Source of the DNA: Bacteroidales bacterium
GTDB lineage: Bacteria; Bacteroidota; Bacteroidia; Bacteroidales; P3
Direction: 5' to 3'
Assembly: GCA_017613375.1 (NCBI GenBank)
Contig: JAGADZ010000042.1
Span: 1 to 41,770, forward strand
Length of the DNA: 41,770 nt
Position 1 is the stretch's first letter, and every line of letters begins with the position of its first letter. The notes under the pieces were generated by a model that saw only the letters and a list, made by a program, of their open reading frames with translations, was not told where the DNA came from and searched no databases. The position numbers and the translations under genes are program-made. This document shows positions 25,762 through 34,300 of the stretch, in pieces.

Positions 25762-26424
25762 TTATCTCATGTCAATAACTTCGACATTCGGATATTTGTT
25801 GCCCGGGAAAACAAAATCAGCATCACTGACTTTTACCCCTGATTTGAAATTGCTGACAATATACTCTCCACAGCTTCCGTCATAGTTATGCATTTCCATA
25901 CGCTGCAACACACCGGTATTGGCATTCACTATAACTCTAATCTTGTAATAGCTCTTTCCTTTCTTTGGCGTAAGATCTATTATGGCGTTCCCGTTTGCCT
26001 CTTGACGGATAAATTTAACCTTAAAATTCTTGTTGTAATTCGACAGAATCGCTGCCGGATTCATCAAATCATCCTCAGATTCACTCATTTTATTTACCGT
26101 CACCTCATTCACTTCCTTATTTAGATGCCATGTAGCATTGCCGTCGCAATAAATAATATTGTCACCAAAAGAAACGCGATAACGTCCTCTGCTGTAAAGC
26201 ACATCTGCTTTCTGACGTGCCGTTTCTCTCTTCTCCGCGTTTTTGTTTATCATCGTCACAGTGAATGACACACCCTCTCCTGCAAATTTTTGGGCTGCTT
26301 TCGTAAGGATCTGCTCCGCGTTTTTGTCCACCGCTCCATTGGCAGTGTGAGTTATCTGAGCGCTTGCCGTCACACATACAGCAATCATTATGAGTGTCAA
26401 AAACAGTTTCTTCATGATTCTCAT
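25762..26424 (-). CDS. LolA-like periplasmic lipoprotein carrier
   Basis: 220 residues with a signal peptide (cut near VTASAQ). After a helix (DKNAEQILTKAAQKFAGEG) comes a beta-rich unclosed barrel: VSFTVTMINKNAEK, ADVLYSRGRYRVSFGDNIIY, CDGNATWHLNKEVNEVTVN, then GKSYYKIRVIVNANTGVLQR and a final SGVKVSDADFVFPGNKYPNV. This pattern is the Bacteroidota LolA family, thought to ferry lipoproteins across the periplasm or to bind lipid. A second ATG three codons in (26415) is possible. It lies 45 bases after folE and 3 bases before the DUF3298 gene. Confidence 0.85.
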   Translation of the reverse strand: MRIMKKLFLTLIMIAVCVTASAQITHTANGAVDKNAEQILTKAAQKFAGEGVSFTVTMINKNAEKRETARQKADVLYSRGRYRVSFGDNIIYCDGNATWHLNKEVNEVTVNKMSESEDDLMNPAAILSNYNKNFKVKFIRQEANGNAIIDLTPKKGKSYYKIRVIVNANTGVLQRMEMHNYDGSCGEYIVSNFKSGVKVSDADFVFPGNKYPNVEVIDMR

Positions 26425-26469
26425 TTTTTTTAATAACGCCGTTTCGTCAACAATATTGCACTTTGTTTT

Positions 26470-27075
26470 CTAATGGAGGTTCACTCCAATAATGTGCATG
26501 AATTCTTCGCGAGTCTTTGAATTATTAAGGAATGCACCCGTAAAGTCAGATGTCGTCGTTACAGAGTTCTGTTTTTGCACTCCACGCATCGACATACACA
26601 TATGCTGGGCCTCTATGACTACCGCCACACCAAGAGGCTGTAATGTGTTCTGGATACAATCCTTTATCTGCTTTGTCAGTCTCTCCTGAACCTGCAAACG
26701 GCGTGCATATGCGTCAACGACACGAGGAATCTTGGACAGACCTACAATTGTGCCATTGGGGATATACGCCACATGTGCTTTCCCTACAAAAGGCACCATA
26801 TGATGTTCACATAGCGAGTAGAGTTCTATATCTTTAACGACGACCATCTGCTTGTAGTCTTCATGGAATATGGCAGAACGCAGAATCTCCTCTGGGTCAA
26901 GATCGTATCCGAAAGTAAAATAAAGCATCGCTTTAGCAATACGTTCCGGACTTTTTAATAGTCCTTCGCGGTCAGGGTCTTCTCCCAAAAGGCGTATTAT
27001 CTCTTTATAATGCTGTGCCAGTTCTTCGACACACTGTTCATCATATTTGTCTACTTTAAGATAACCTTTTTCCAT
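26470..27075 (-). CDS. folE: GTP cyclohydrolase I (FolE1)
   Basis: 201 residues. It catalyses GTP to 7,8-dihydroneopterin triphosphate, the entry to folate and queuosine synthesis. Motifs: [20 protein letters not shown], the zinc and active-site block [20 protein letters not shown] (Cys and two His), [20 protein letters not shown] and [20 protein letters not shown] with the second zinc Cys and catalytic His. All ligands are present, so this is the zinc-type enzyme. A tandem 18-base repeat at 27107-27142 lies just upstream of the start. It follows the RlmI-type gene by 75 bases on the same strand. Confidence 0.97.
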   Translation of the reverse strand: MEKGYLKVDKYDEQCVEELAQHYKEIIRLLGEDPDREGLLKSPERIAKAMLYFTFGYDLDPEEILRSAIFHEDYKQMVVVKDIELYSLCEHHMVPFVGKAHVAYIPNGTIVGLSKIPRVVDAYARRLQVQERLTKQIKDCIQNTLQPLGVAVVIEAQHMCMSMRGVQKQNSVTTTSDFTGAFLNNSKTREEFMHIIGVNLH

Positions 27076-27106
27076 TTATGATTGTTATTAAATTTCCTAA
27101 TTATAC

Positions 27107-27142
27107 AAGACAAATAGGTCTAATAAGACTTATAGGTCCATT
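27107..27142 (-). repeat. Tandem 18-base repeat upstream of folE
   Basis: Two adjacent 18-base units, 27107-27124 and 27125-27142, agree at 14 of 18 positions; the plus-strand consensus is AAGACwwATAGGTCyAwT. The core GACyTATArGTC on the minus strand is near-palindromic, and GTCTAATAAGAC is a small inverted repeat across the junction. It occupies the gap between the RlmI-type gene and folE, a plausible operator. Confidence 0.5.
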
Positions 27143-27150
27143 TGCACCGC

Positions 27151-28335
27151 TCATATTCTTTCCACTTGCAGCAGGAGACCCTTGAGGTATTCACCTTCGG
27201 GATGATATACTGATATCGGATGGTCCATGGCATGCGGCAGTTGGCGCACTATGCGAACTGACTTATGAGCATTTGCCGCAGCGGTAAAAACCATCGTCTG
27301 AAAGTCTTCTTTCGAGACAGCCTGGCTACAGCTAAACGTCATAAGAAGGCCTCCCTCCTTTATTTTTTCCATTGCACGCTGGTTAATACTTCTATAACCT
27401 TTCAGTCCCTGCTGAAGAGAGCGATGGTTTTTAGCAAAGGCTGGAGGATCAAGAATAATCAAGTCAAAATCGCCGTCAATAGTGTCCATATACTTCATGA
27501 CATCAGCGGTAACGCCCTTATGACATGCACCTTCTCCAAAATTCAGCCTCACATTCTCTTCACATAGTTCTATTGCCTTACGAGAGATGTCAACAGACTC
27601 TACATAATTTGCTCCGCCTCGCAATGCACTGAGCGAGAAACCGCCTGTATAGCCGAAACAATTCAGCACTCTGCGACCCATGGACAGTTTCTCGACAAGG
27701 GCACGGTTTTCACGTTGATCTATAAAGAATCCCGTCTTTTGTCCCTCAAAGAAATCTATGACGAGTTTGTTTCCATGTTCACAGATTTCCCATTTCTCAG
27801 GTTCAATACCCCATATGAAACAATCCGTCGCACCTCCTGGGACTGTGGAAGAGCTCTTGTCGAAGACGGCCTTGATGCCATACTTGGACAACAGTTCGAC
27901 GAACAATTCAACAAACGTGTGGAATTCTCTATGAATTCCAACACTGTGAGCCTGCATTACAAGAACACCGTTGTACCAATCGCACACCAAGCCCGGCATG
28001 TTGTCCCCTTCGGCATGAACAAGGCGGAATACGTTTGTATTCTCTTTGTCAAAAAAGCCAAGACGTTCTCGATATTCAATTGCAGACTTCAACCGACGAC
28101 GAAAAAAATCACGGTCAATATCTCTTTCGTCAAAAGACAACACCTTACAGATAATACTGTCAGACTGAAAATGGCCTGTTGCCATCCATCGACCATCACA
28201 GGAGAGCACGTCGACAAGGTCGCCCTCTCCCGGTTCTCCGACTTTACGAGTCACAGCACCGGAAAAAATCCACGGATGACGACGCAGAAGAGCCTTCTCC
28301 TTTCCTTTTCCCAATATCAGCTGTGGACGTGTCAT
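27151..28335 (-). CDS. rlmI: Class I rRNA methyltransferase, RlmI family (PUA plus SAM domains)
   Basis: 394 residues. The N-terminal PUA domain (about 1-75: QLILGKGKEKALLRRHPWIF, then DLVDVLSCDGRWMATGHFQ) leads to a central domain and a Rossmann methyltransferase. SAM motif I is VLNCFGYTGGFSLSALRGGA, motif IV LIILDPPAFAKNHRS and the catalytic Cys is in LLMTFSCSQAVS. E. coli RlmI makes m5C1962 in 23S rRNA; other members of the family may modify a different cytosine, so the exact site is inference. Its ATG overlaps the rpe stop (ATGA at 28332-28335), suggesting translational coupling. Confidence 0.88.
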   Translation of the reverse strand: MTRPQLILGKGKEKALLRRHPWIFSGAVTRKVGEPGEGDLVDVLSCDGRWMATGHFQSDSIICKVLSFDERDIDRDFFRRRLKSAIEYRERLGFFDKENTNVFRLVHAEGDNMPGLVCDWYNGVLVMQAHSVGIHREFHTFVELFVELLSKYGIKAVFDKSSSTVPGGATDCFIWGIEPEKWEICEHGNKLVIDFFEGQKTGFFIDQRENRALVEKLSMGRRVLNCFGYTGGFSLSALRGGANYVESVDISRKAIELCEENVRLNFGEGACHKGVTADVMKYMDTIDGDFDLIILDPPAFAKNHRSLQQGLKGYRSINQRAMEKIKEGGLLMTFSCSQAVSKEDFQTMVFTAAANAHKSVRIVRQLPHAMDHPISVYHPEGEYLKGLLLQVERI

Positions 28336-28976
28336 TTCTTAAGCTCAAGAATGGTTTGCTTCGGATTGTCAGACTTGAACACGGCATTACCAGCCACAAG
28401 GACATCAGCACCGGCCTCATACAGCAGAGGTGCATTTGTTGTATTAACGCCACCATCCACTTCTATGAGGCACTGCGAATTCTTACGGTTACAGAGGGCT
28501 CTGAGCTGACGTACTTTGTCGTATGTATTCTCAATGAATTTCTGTCCTCCAAAACCGGGATTTACAGACATTAACAGCACCATGTCGCATATTTGGACAG
28601 CATCCTCAAGCAGAGCTACAGGAGTGTGCGGGTTTAGCACAACACCACATTTCATCCCCGCATCCTTTATAGCATGAAGTGTACGGTCGAGATGAGTGCA
28701 AGCCTCATAATGAACCGTCAGTATATCCGCTCCTGCTTCGCGAAAATCAGAAACATAACGTCCCGGATCCATTATCATTAGATGAACATCCAAAGGTTTC
28801 CGAGCATGTTTTTTTATATGTTTTATCACTGGTTGTCCAAAAGAGATGTTGGGAACAAAAATGCCGTCCATAACATCAACATGCAGCCAGTCGCAAGCAC
28901 TTTCATTAAGCATTTCGATATCGCGCTGCAAGTTGCCGAAATCAGCCGAGAGTAATGAAGGGGAAACAAGTTTCAT
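28332..28976 (-). CDS. rpe: Ribulose-phosphate 3-epimerase
   Basis: 214 residues, a TIM barrel of usual length. It interconverts ribulose 5-phosphate and xylulose 5-phosphate in the pentose phosphate pathway. Marks: VSPSLLSADFGNLQRDIEML, DWLHVDVMDGIFVPNISFGQ (metal His and Asp), PLDVHLMIMDPGRYV, LLMSVNPGFGGQKFIENTYD, and IEVDGGVNTTNAPLLYEAGA with the second catalytic Asp. It overlaps the RlmI-type gene by 4 bases. The pathway supplies sedoheptulose 7-phosphate, the precursor of the heptose unit 6 kb away, though this is generic. Confidence 0.97.
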   Translation of the reverse strand: MKLVSPSLLSADFGNLQRDIEMLNESACDWLHVDVMDGIFVPNISFGQPVIKHIKKHARKPLDVHLMIMDPGRYVSDFREAGADILTVHYEACTHLDRTLHAIKDAGMKCGVVLNPHTPVALLEDAVQICDMVLLMSVNPGFGGQKFIENTYDKVRQLRALCNRKNSQCLIEVDGGVNTTNAPLLYEAGADVLVAGNAVFKSDNPKQTILELKK

Positions 28977-29026
28977 ATTTGTATGATATGTTTGTTATTG
29001 ATATGGTAATCTGTCTTAAAATACCG

Positions 29027-29920
29027 TTACAGTTTTAGTTTTTCGAAATTTCGGCCATAGACACCTTGTGTCTTTGACACTGAAACAAATGCATTTTCAT
29101 CAAGACGGTGAATTATCTGCATCACATTAGGCTTATCGGTCTTGTGAGCCATAACCATAAGAACCTTCTGTGGCTGATGGCTATATCCGCCTTCACCATC
29201 AAGGAGAGTGACTCCACGGCCTATCTCCTTGGTTATAGCATCGCCTATTTCCTTGTTCTTTGTCGAGAAAACAAGAATCTGGTAAGACTGCTTGTTGCCG
29301 TCCAGCACCATATCAAGAACATATGTCATTGTCACCATTGTCACGTAGCCGAAAACCACATTCTCGAGATGTGCTGAGACAAAATACGAACTGCCAATAA
29401 TGAAAATGTCCAGATACATAATCACCTTTCCTGGTGACACATTGTAGTATTTCGAAACAATCAACGCTATGATATCCGTACCACCGCTGTTACCTCCCAT
29501 AGAGAACGTCAGTCCTATTCCACCTCCGCACAGTGCTCCACCTATGATGGCACACATGAAGCCTCCAAACTGAGACACATCAAAGGGACGTCCGTCGACG
29601 CCCACTTTAAGAACCTGCTGCCATAAAATAAAAAACAGAGAGCTCATCACAATGCCATATATCGTGTTCGCACCGAATTTAGAGCCGAGGACCTTGAACC
29701 CTATAATTAACAATATTCCATTTATGATGAAATTGATGACACCTATCGGCAATGGAACGCCAAGTGCAATATTAAGCACTGACGAAATACCACTTACACC
29801 TCCACCCACAATCTTAGCGGGCAGCATAAATGCAGACCATGCGAATGTATACATGGCTATTCCCATAGTGATAACCACATATGACAGTATCAACTTTGAT
29901 TTTTCTTTGAAAATATGCAT
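29027..29920 (-). CDS. YitT family membrane protein (DUF161/DUF2179)
   Basis: 297 residues from the ATG at 29920; a TTG at 29950 is in frame but less likely. Five to six membrane helices carry the family sequences FAWSAFMLPAKIVGGGVSGI, GVINFIINGILLIIGFKVLG and GGNSGGTDIIALIVSKYYN. A soluble C-terminal DUF2179 domain follows (YQILVFSTKNKEIGDAITKE through FVSVSKTQGVYGRNFEKLKL). The transported substrate of the family is not established. It lies 46 bases after yggS and 50 bases before rpe on one strand. Confidence 0.9.
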   Translation of the reverse strand: MHIFKEKSKLILSYVVITMGIAMYTFAWSAFMLPAKIVGGGVSGISSVLNIALGVPLPIGVINFIINGILLIIGFKVLGSKFGANTIYGIVMSSLFFILWQQVLKVGVDGRPFDVSQFGGFMCAIIGGALCGGGIGLTFSMGGNSGGTDIIALIVSKYYNVSPGKVIMYLDIFIIGSSYFVSAHLENVVFGYVTMVTMTYVLDMVLDGNKQSYQILVFSTKNKEIGDAITKEIGRGVTLLDGEGGYSHQPQKVLMVMAHKTDKPNVMQIIHRLDENAFVSVSKTQGVYGRNFEKLKL

Positions 29921-29966
29921 TATTTCAATCTTAACGTTAACATTAAACAATGACTCTTTTCACAAC

Positions 29967-30638
29967 TCAGGCATAATTTCTCGCACCAAATATTGACGAG
30001 CCCACACGTACCAATGTGGCACCCTCTTCCACTGCAATTTCATAGTCTCCACTCATACCCATTGATAGCTCGCAGAATTTCTCATCCTTAGCGAAATAGT
30101 CTTTCTTGATATCATCGAAGATGCATTTAAGATGTTTGAAATCACCTCGTACCAAGTCAACATCATCGGTATTCGTTGCCATTCCCATAACGCCTGCTAT
30201 CCGCACATGGCTCATTGATTTGTATTCCTCCGATTCCAACAATTCCCGAGCTTCATCTTCATACATGCCAAACTTCGTCTCCTCTTTCGCCACATGGAAC
30301 TGAAGCAAACAGTCCACGACTCTATTGTTTTTTGCAGCCTCTTTTTCGACGACCCGCAACAACTGAAGAGAATCTATACTATGTATCAGTGTAACAAACG
30401 GGACAATATATTTGACTTTATTAGTCTGCAGATGCCCGATAAAATGCCATTTGATATCCTTTGGCAGCAATTCATGCTTGTCGCGCATCTCCAAAGCCTT
30501 GTTTTCACCAAAGAGACGTTGCCCGCAATCGTAAGCCTCCTGCAACATCTCCACAGGCTTGGTTTTCGATACGGCTATCAACCTCACTGAATCAGGCAAT
30601 GTAGCACGTACCTTTTGCAAATTATCACTTATAGACAT
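29967..30638 (-). CDS. yggS: YggS/PLPBP pyridoxal phosphate homeostasis protein
   Basis: 223 residues, the usual length of this single-domain alanine-racemase-like TIM barrel. The PLP Lys25 lies in RLIAVSKTKPVEMLQEAYDC; further marks are LFGENKALEM, WHFIGHLQTNKVKYIVPFVT, HSIDSLQLL, CLLQFHVAKEETKFGM and the phosphate-binding SMGMSGDYEIAVEEGATLVR followed by VGSSIFG. The family binds PLP and buffers its level without a known catalytic reaction. It is the first gene of a long minus-strand run, divergent from topB across 108 bases. Confidence 0.95.
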   Translation of the reverse strand: MSISDNLQKVRATLPDSVRLIAVSKTKPVEMLQEAYDCGQRLFGENKALEMRDKHELLPKDIKWHFIGHLQTNKVKYIVPFVTLIHSIDSLQLLRVVEKEAAKNNRVVDCLLQFHVAKEETKFGMYEDEARELLESEEYKSMSHVRIAGVMGMATNTDDVDLVRGDFKHLKCIFDDIKKDYFAKDEKFCELSMGMSGDYEIAVEEGATLVRVGSSIFGARNYA

Positions 30639-30692
30639 GTCTTTTTAGATAATATTTATATTTAACGAAGAGAAGACATTATTATTTTCTTT

Positions 30693-30725
30693 CAAACAAT
30701 ATTTTTTTTCTCATATCGTTTCAAA
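30693..30725 (-). promoter_or_regulatory. Candidate -33/-7 promoter for yggS
   Basis: On the minus strand TTTG (30725-30722) is followed after 20 bases by TATTGTTTG (30701-30693), one base longer than TAnnTTTG. Both halves sit in copies of TGTTTGAAA 29 bases apart. The spacing is right but the -7 match is imperfect. Confidence 0.35.
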
Positions 30726-30746
30726 CATAAAACAACAGCCGCCGCC

Positions 30747-32696
30747 ATGATAGTATGCATAGCCGAAAAGCCATCTGTAGCCCGTGACATTGCCAAAGTC
30801 CTTGGTGCCAACAATTCCAAAGAAGGATATATAGAAGGCAACGGATATCAAGTCACCTGGACTTTCGGACATTTATGCACTCTAAAAGAGCCCCATGACT
30901 ATTCTCCATGGTGGAAGAGTTGGGATATCGAATCTTTGCCCATCATCCCCGAACGCTTTGGTATAAAACTGATAGACAACCAATCATACCAGAAACAATT
31001 CGGCATAATTGAGAAACTGATGCAGAATGCCGATTCCATCATCAATTGCGGTGATGCCGGACAAGAGGGAGAATTGATACAGCGATGGGTAATGCAGAAA
31101 GCACGTGCCAAATGTCCTGTACAGCGGCTCTGGATATCATCACTGACCGAGGAATCCATACGTCAGGGCTTCAACAGCCTTAAGCCACAATCCGATTACA
31201 ACCCCCTGTATCAAGCAGGTTTATGCCGCGCCATAGGAGATTGGCTATTAGGAATCAATGCCACACGGTTATACACCATAAAATACCGCACAGAACGTGG
31301 ACAAGTGCTGAGCATCGGGCGTGTACAGACACCGACCCTCGCACTTATTGTCAACCGCCAACTCGAAATACAGAATTTCAAGCCAGAGCAATACTGGGTA
31401 TTGTCGACATATTACCGCGACACTCTTTTTTCTCTACAGTGCAATGAAGACAAATCCGATGACATTGTTGACAGCACAAAGGAAAACGAAGATGAAAAAA
31501 ACGGTGACACTTTAAAAAGCAGAAACAGAATCCAAACCCAGGAAGAAGGACAAAAAGCATTAGAATCCATAAAAGACCGGCCCTTTGAGGTGACCGCCGT
31601 AACCAAGAAAAACGGGAACGAGGCTCCTCCGCGACTTTTCGACTTGACCTCTTTGCAGGTTGAATGCAACAAAAAATACAGTTTCTCTGCCGACGAGACA
31701 CTAAAATACATACAAAGTCTATACGAAAAGAAACTGACCACCTATCCTCGTGTCGACACCACCTTTCTGCCAGATGACATATATCCCAAATGTCCGGAAA
31801 TTCTGAAAGGGCTTCTTCCCTATGCCAATCTCACAGCGCCATTGCTTGAGAAGAGACTTCCAAAAAGCAAGAAAGTCTTTGACTCGTCAAAAGTCACCGA
31901 CCACCACGCCATAATACCCACAGGTGTAAATCCTTCAGGAGGAGACCTAACCATAAATGAAAAGAAGGTTTTCGACCTCGTAACACGTCATTTTATCGCT
32001 GTCTTTTATCCTGATTGCAAAGTCGCCACCACAACAGTGACCGGGAAGGTTGAAGTTCTTGAAGACAACGAGTCTGCGAAGAAAGAAAAAGGAAAGCAGA
32101 AACTGACATTCAAGGCCACCGGGAAACAGATTGTTCATCCAGGGTGGCGTCAATGCTTCAGCCAATGGGTTCTTGAGAATGACATCTGGCAGCAAGTCAA
32201 AAAAATATCCAATGAAACAGAGGATAAAGAAAGCGGTGAAAATGAGAGCAAAAGTCAAACGCTCCCTTCGTTTACCAAGGGTGAGCAAGGACCACACACT
32301 CCAACATTGAGCGAGAAATGGACATCGCCTCCAAAACCTTATACAGAAGCGACACTGCTTAGGGCTATGGAAACGGCAGGACGTTTCGTCAATGATGACG
32401 AATTACGTGATGCCCTTAAAGAAAACGGAATAGGACGTCCTTCCACACGTGCCGCTATTATAGAGACACTTTTCAAAAGAGGTTATATACGAAAAAACCG
32501 CAAATCTCTCATTGCCACAGAGACAGGAATAAATATCATCAATTTGATAAAGAATGAATTATTAAAAAGTGCCGAATTGACAGGACAATGGGAGAAAAAG
32601 CTTCGCCAGATTGAAGCCTGTCAGTATGATGCCAACCAATTCATTCAAGAATTGAAAGAGATGGTGACAGAGATTGTGAATAGTACAAGAGTATAA
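30747..32696 (+). CDS. topB: DNA topoisomerase III
   Basis: 649 residues, type IA. The Toprim domain begins IVCIAEKPSVARDIAKVLGA and its acidic motif reads DAGQEGELI, with Gln where most type IA enzymes have Arg. The catalytic Tyr333 is in KKLTTYPRVDTTFLPDD, and GRVQTPTLALIVNRQLEIQN and HHAIIPTGVNP are further core blocks. AMETAGRFVNDDELRDALKE with NGIGRPSTRAAIIETLFKRG closes the core. Two hydrophilic inserts stand out: one Asp/Glu/Lys-rich near residues 235-262 (SDDIVDSTKENEDEKNGDTL) and one near 490-520. No C-terminal zinc-finger Cys clusters are present. It relaxes or decatenates DNA by single-strand passage and stands alone between divergent yggS and the converging pseudouridine synthase. 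Confidence 0.95.
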   Translation: MIVCIAEKPSVARDIAKVLGANNSKEGYIEGNGYQVTWTFGHLCTLKEPHDYSPWWKSWDIESLPIIPERFGIKLIDNQSYQKQFGIIEKLMQNADSIINCGDAGQEGELIQRWVMQKARAKCPVQRLWISSLTEESIRQGFNSLKPQSDYNPLYQAGLCRAIGDWLLGINATRLYTIKYRTERGQVLSIGRVQTPTLALIVNRQLEIQNFKPEQYWVLSTYYRDTLFSLQCNEDKSDDIVDSTKENEDEKNGDTLKSRNRIQTQEEGQKALESIKDRPFEVTAVTKKNGNEAPPRLFDLTSLQVECNKKYSFSADETLKYIQSLYEKKLTTYPRVDTTFLPDDIYPKCPEILKGLLPYANLTAPLLEKRLPKSKKVFDSSKVTDHHAIIPTGVNPSGGDLTINEKKVFDLVTRHFIAVFYPDCKVATTTVTGKVEVLEDNESAKKEKGKQKLTFKATGKQIVHPGWRQCFSQWVLENDIWQQVKKISNETEDKESGENESKSQTLPSFTKGEQGPHTPTLSEKWTSPPKPYTEATLLRAMETAGRFVNDDELRDALKENGIGRPSTRAAIIETLFKRGYIRKNRKSLIATETGINIINLIKNELLKSAELTGQWEKKLRQIEACQYDANQFIQELKEMVTEIVNSTRV

Positions 32697-32790
32697 GAAT
32701 GATTATAATATCCCGTTCAACCTCATCAAAAGGTGTCCGACGGTGATGATTTGAGCCTTATTATCGAAAAAAAAACGCTATATCATTCTT
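32695..32790. repeat. 9-base inverted repeat flanking the topB/rluB convergence
   Basis: AAGAATGAT at 32695-32703 and ATCATTCTT at 32782-32790 are perfect inverted copies at the 3' ends of the two converging genes, with 78 bases between. The arms are too far apart for a classic terminator. No strong hairpin with a T-run is seen in this gap. Confidence 0.3.
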
Positions 32791-33830
32791 AGATAGTTCA
32801 CTTCGCGTTGTGTAAGTTCGCGGTAGCGACCTCGTGGGAGATCTTTCTTGGTGAGGCCTGCAAAAGCCACACGGTCAAGCTTGACAACCTCGTAACCGAG
32901 GTGTTCAAAAATACGACGTACAATGCGGTTACGGCCAGAATGGAGAGCAACACCCACTATTTTTCGTCTCGTGTCCTCATTCTGGAACTGGACATCATCC
33001 ACCTTTATAGGGCCGTCCTCAAGTTCCAAGCCGTCCAAAATACGTCCCCTATCTGTATGGGAAAGTTCCCTATCCAATTCAACATGATAAATCTTGTATA
33101 TATTTGATGATGGATGTGTCAGTTTCTTTGCCAGTTCACCGTCGTTGGTGAAAAGTAACAATCCTGTGGTATCCCTGTCCAGTCTTCCCACCGGATAGAT
33201 GCGTTCCTTGCAGCATCCCTCCATAAGCATCATCACTGTACGACGTTCCTCAGGGTCATCCATTGTGGTGATAAATCCACGTGGCTTATTCAACAGGAAA
33301 TATCTCTTAGGTTCGCTCATCAATTCTTTACCCGCATAACAGACCACATCGCCCGCCTGAACTTTATATCCAAGGGTGGTGACAACTTCACCGTTGACAG
33401 TGATTGCACCTGCCTGGATAAGTAAATCCGCCTCACGACGAGAGCATACACCAGCATTGGAAATATATTTATTCAGTCGTGTGGTATCTCCATATTTAGG
33501 TTCTGGGGGAGTCTGACGCTTACGGCGCCGTTCTATCTTATTCGATATCAAATTTTCTGTTCCTTTCAATGTCAGGAATGATTTTTTGTAACGTTTATCA
33601 TTGGTCGGATATACAATTCTCTTCTTTGACTTCGGGTTATGATTCTGTCTGCGTTGTGGCTCATAACCCTCAGAATCTCCATAACTTCTTCTTTCCGGCA
33701 GATTCGCCTGCTCATTCCTTTCCAACGAACCTTCTCGGTAATAATCCGGTGTTGTGTGGAATTTAGATTCTCTTTTGATACGCGGTCGGCGTTGTCTGCC
33801 TTCGTCAGGTGTTTGATTTTCCATTGTCAT
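32778..33830 (-). CDS. RsuA/RluB-type rRNA pseudouridine synthase with basic N-terminal extension
   Basis: 350 residues from the ATG at 33830. ATGs at 33863 and 33824 are alternatives; 33863 would overlap the next gene upstream. About 95 residues of Arg/Lys/Asn/Pro-rich, probably disordered sequence (RRQNHNPKSKKRIVYPTNDK) come first. An S4 RNA-binding domain follows (RLNKYISNAGVCSRREADLL), and then the synthase domain with catalytic Asp in YPVGRLDRDTTGLLLFTNDG, LLNKPRGFITTMDD and the closing GRNRIVRRIFEHLGYEVVKL. RluB acts on 23S U2605 and RsuA on 16S U516 in E. coli; which site applies here is not certain, RluB being the more likely by sequence pattern. Confidence 0.9.
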   Translation of the reverse strand: MTMENQTPDEGRQRRPRIKRESKFHTTPDYYREGSLERNEQANLPERRSYGDSEGYEPQRRQNHNPKSKKRIVYPTNDKRYKKSFLTLKGTENLISNKIERRRKRQTPPEPKYGDTTRLNKYISNAGVCSRREADLLIQAGAITVNGEVVTTLGYKVQAGDVVCYAGKELMSEPKRYFLLNKPRGFITTMDDPEERRTVMMLMEGCCKERIYPVGRLDRDTTGLLLFTNDGELAKKLTHPSSNIYKIYHVELDRELSHTDRGRILDGLELEDGPIKVDDVQFQNEDTRRKIVGVALHSGRNRIVRRIFEHLGYEVVKLDRVAFAGLTKKDLPRGRYRELTQREVNYLRMI

Positions 33831-33840
33831 AATTTTAGTT

Positions 33841-34260
33841 TTAATAGTTATAATGTAATACATATGGGCCTTTGTTTTCCAAGGCTTGTGTATCCAATAC
33901 TGTGGCCACCTCTTTGGCCATCAATAAGAAAATTTGCAAATCGTTATCCATTAACCACTTTATAGCATCACCATCCTCCCGGCAAGCCAAAGCGAACATC
34001 AGGTTGCATTGGTGCGTGGCTTTGGCTATCCATTGTCTCGCTTTCTCCTCTCCATCGATGGCATTGGATAGTATGGCCAACCACTGGTAGTTATGCATGA
34101 AGAGCCATTTCATCGCATCAATGTCTCCACGGATGGCATTGGAGAAAGCCGCCAGTTCTGGATAACCATTTTCCAAGAGCCATTTAAAGAAATCCTTGCG
34201 TCCCGAAATACTCTTCAGCAACACAAGCAATATCTTTATGTCATATTTTTCCAAGCCCAT
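33841..34260 (-). CDS. Small protein built of 25-residue helical repeats, unknown function
   Basis: 139 residues. The protein is a tandem array with an exact 25-residue period: residues 25-49 (FKWLLENGYPELAAFSNAIR and five more), 50-74 (MKWLFMHNYQWLAILSNAID...), 75-99 (RQWIAKATHQCNLMFALACR...) and 100-124 (IKWLMDNDLQIFLLMAKEVA...). A more diverged copy covers residues 1-24. Shared positions are Lys/Gln-Trp-[LI] at 2-4, Leu at 12, Ala/Ile near 18-19 and Gly-Asp/Glu-x-x-Ala at the end, which fits a helix-turn-helix solenoid reminiscent of ankyrin or Sel1 repeats but shorter. There is no signal peptide, so it is cytoplasmic. It lies between pheT (40 bases upstream) and the pseudouridine synthase. 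I do not recognise the family; protein binding is inference. Confidence 0.75.
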   Translation of the reverse strand: MGLEKYDIKILLVLLKSISGRKDFFKWLLENGYPELAAFSNAIRGDIDAMKWLFMHNYQWLAILSNAIDGEEKARQWIAKATHQCNLMFALACREDGDAIKWLMDNDLQIFLLMAKEVATVLDTQALENKGPYVLHYNY

Positions 34261-34300
34261 TCAGTGAAGGTGTTGACGGTGATATGAGTCAAGGATATGT

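Noticed and set aside
27715-28509. 264-residue plus-strand open frame
   Set aside because: Antisense to the RlmI-type and rpe genes, both with intact motifs on the minus strand.
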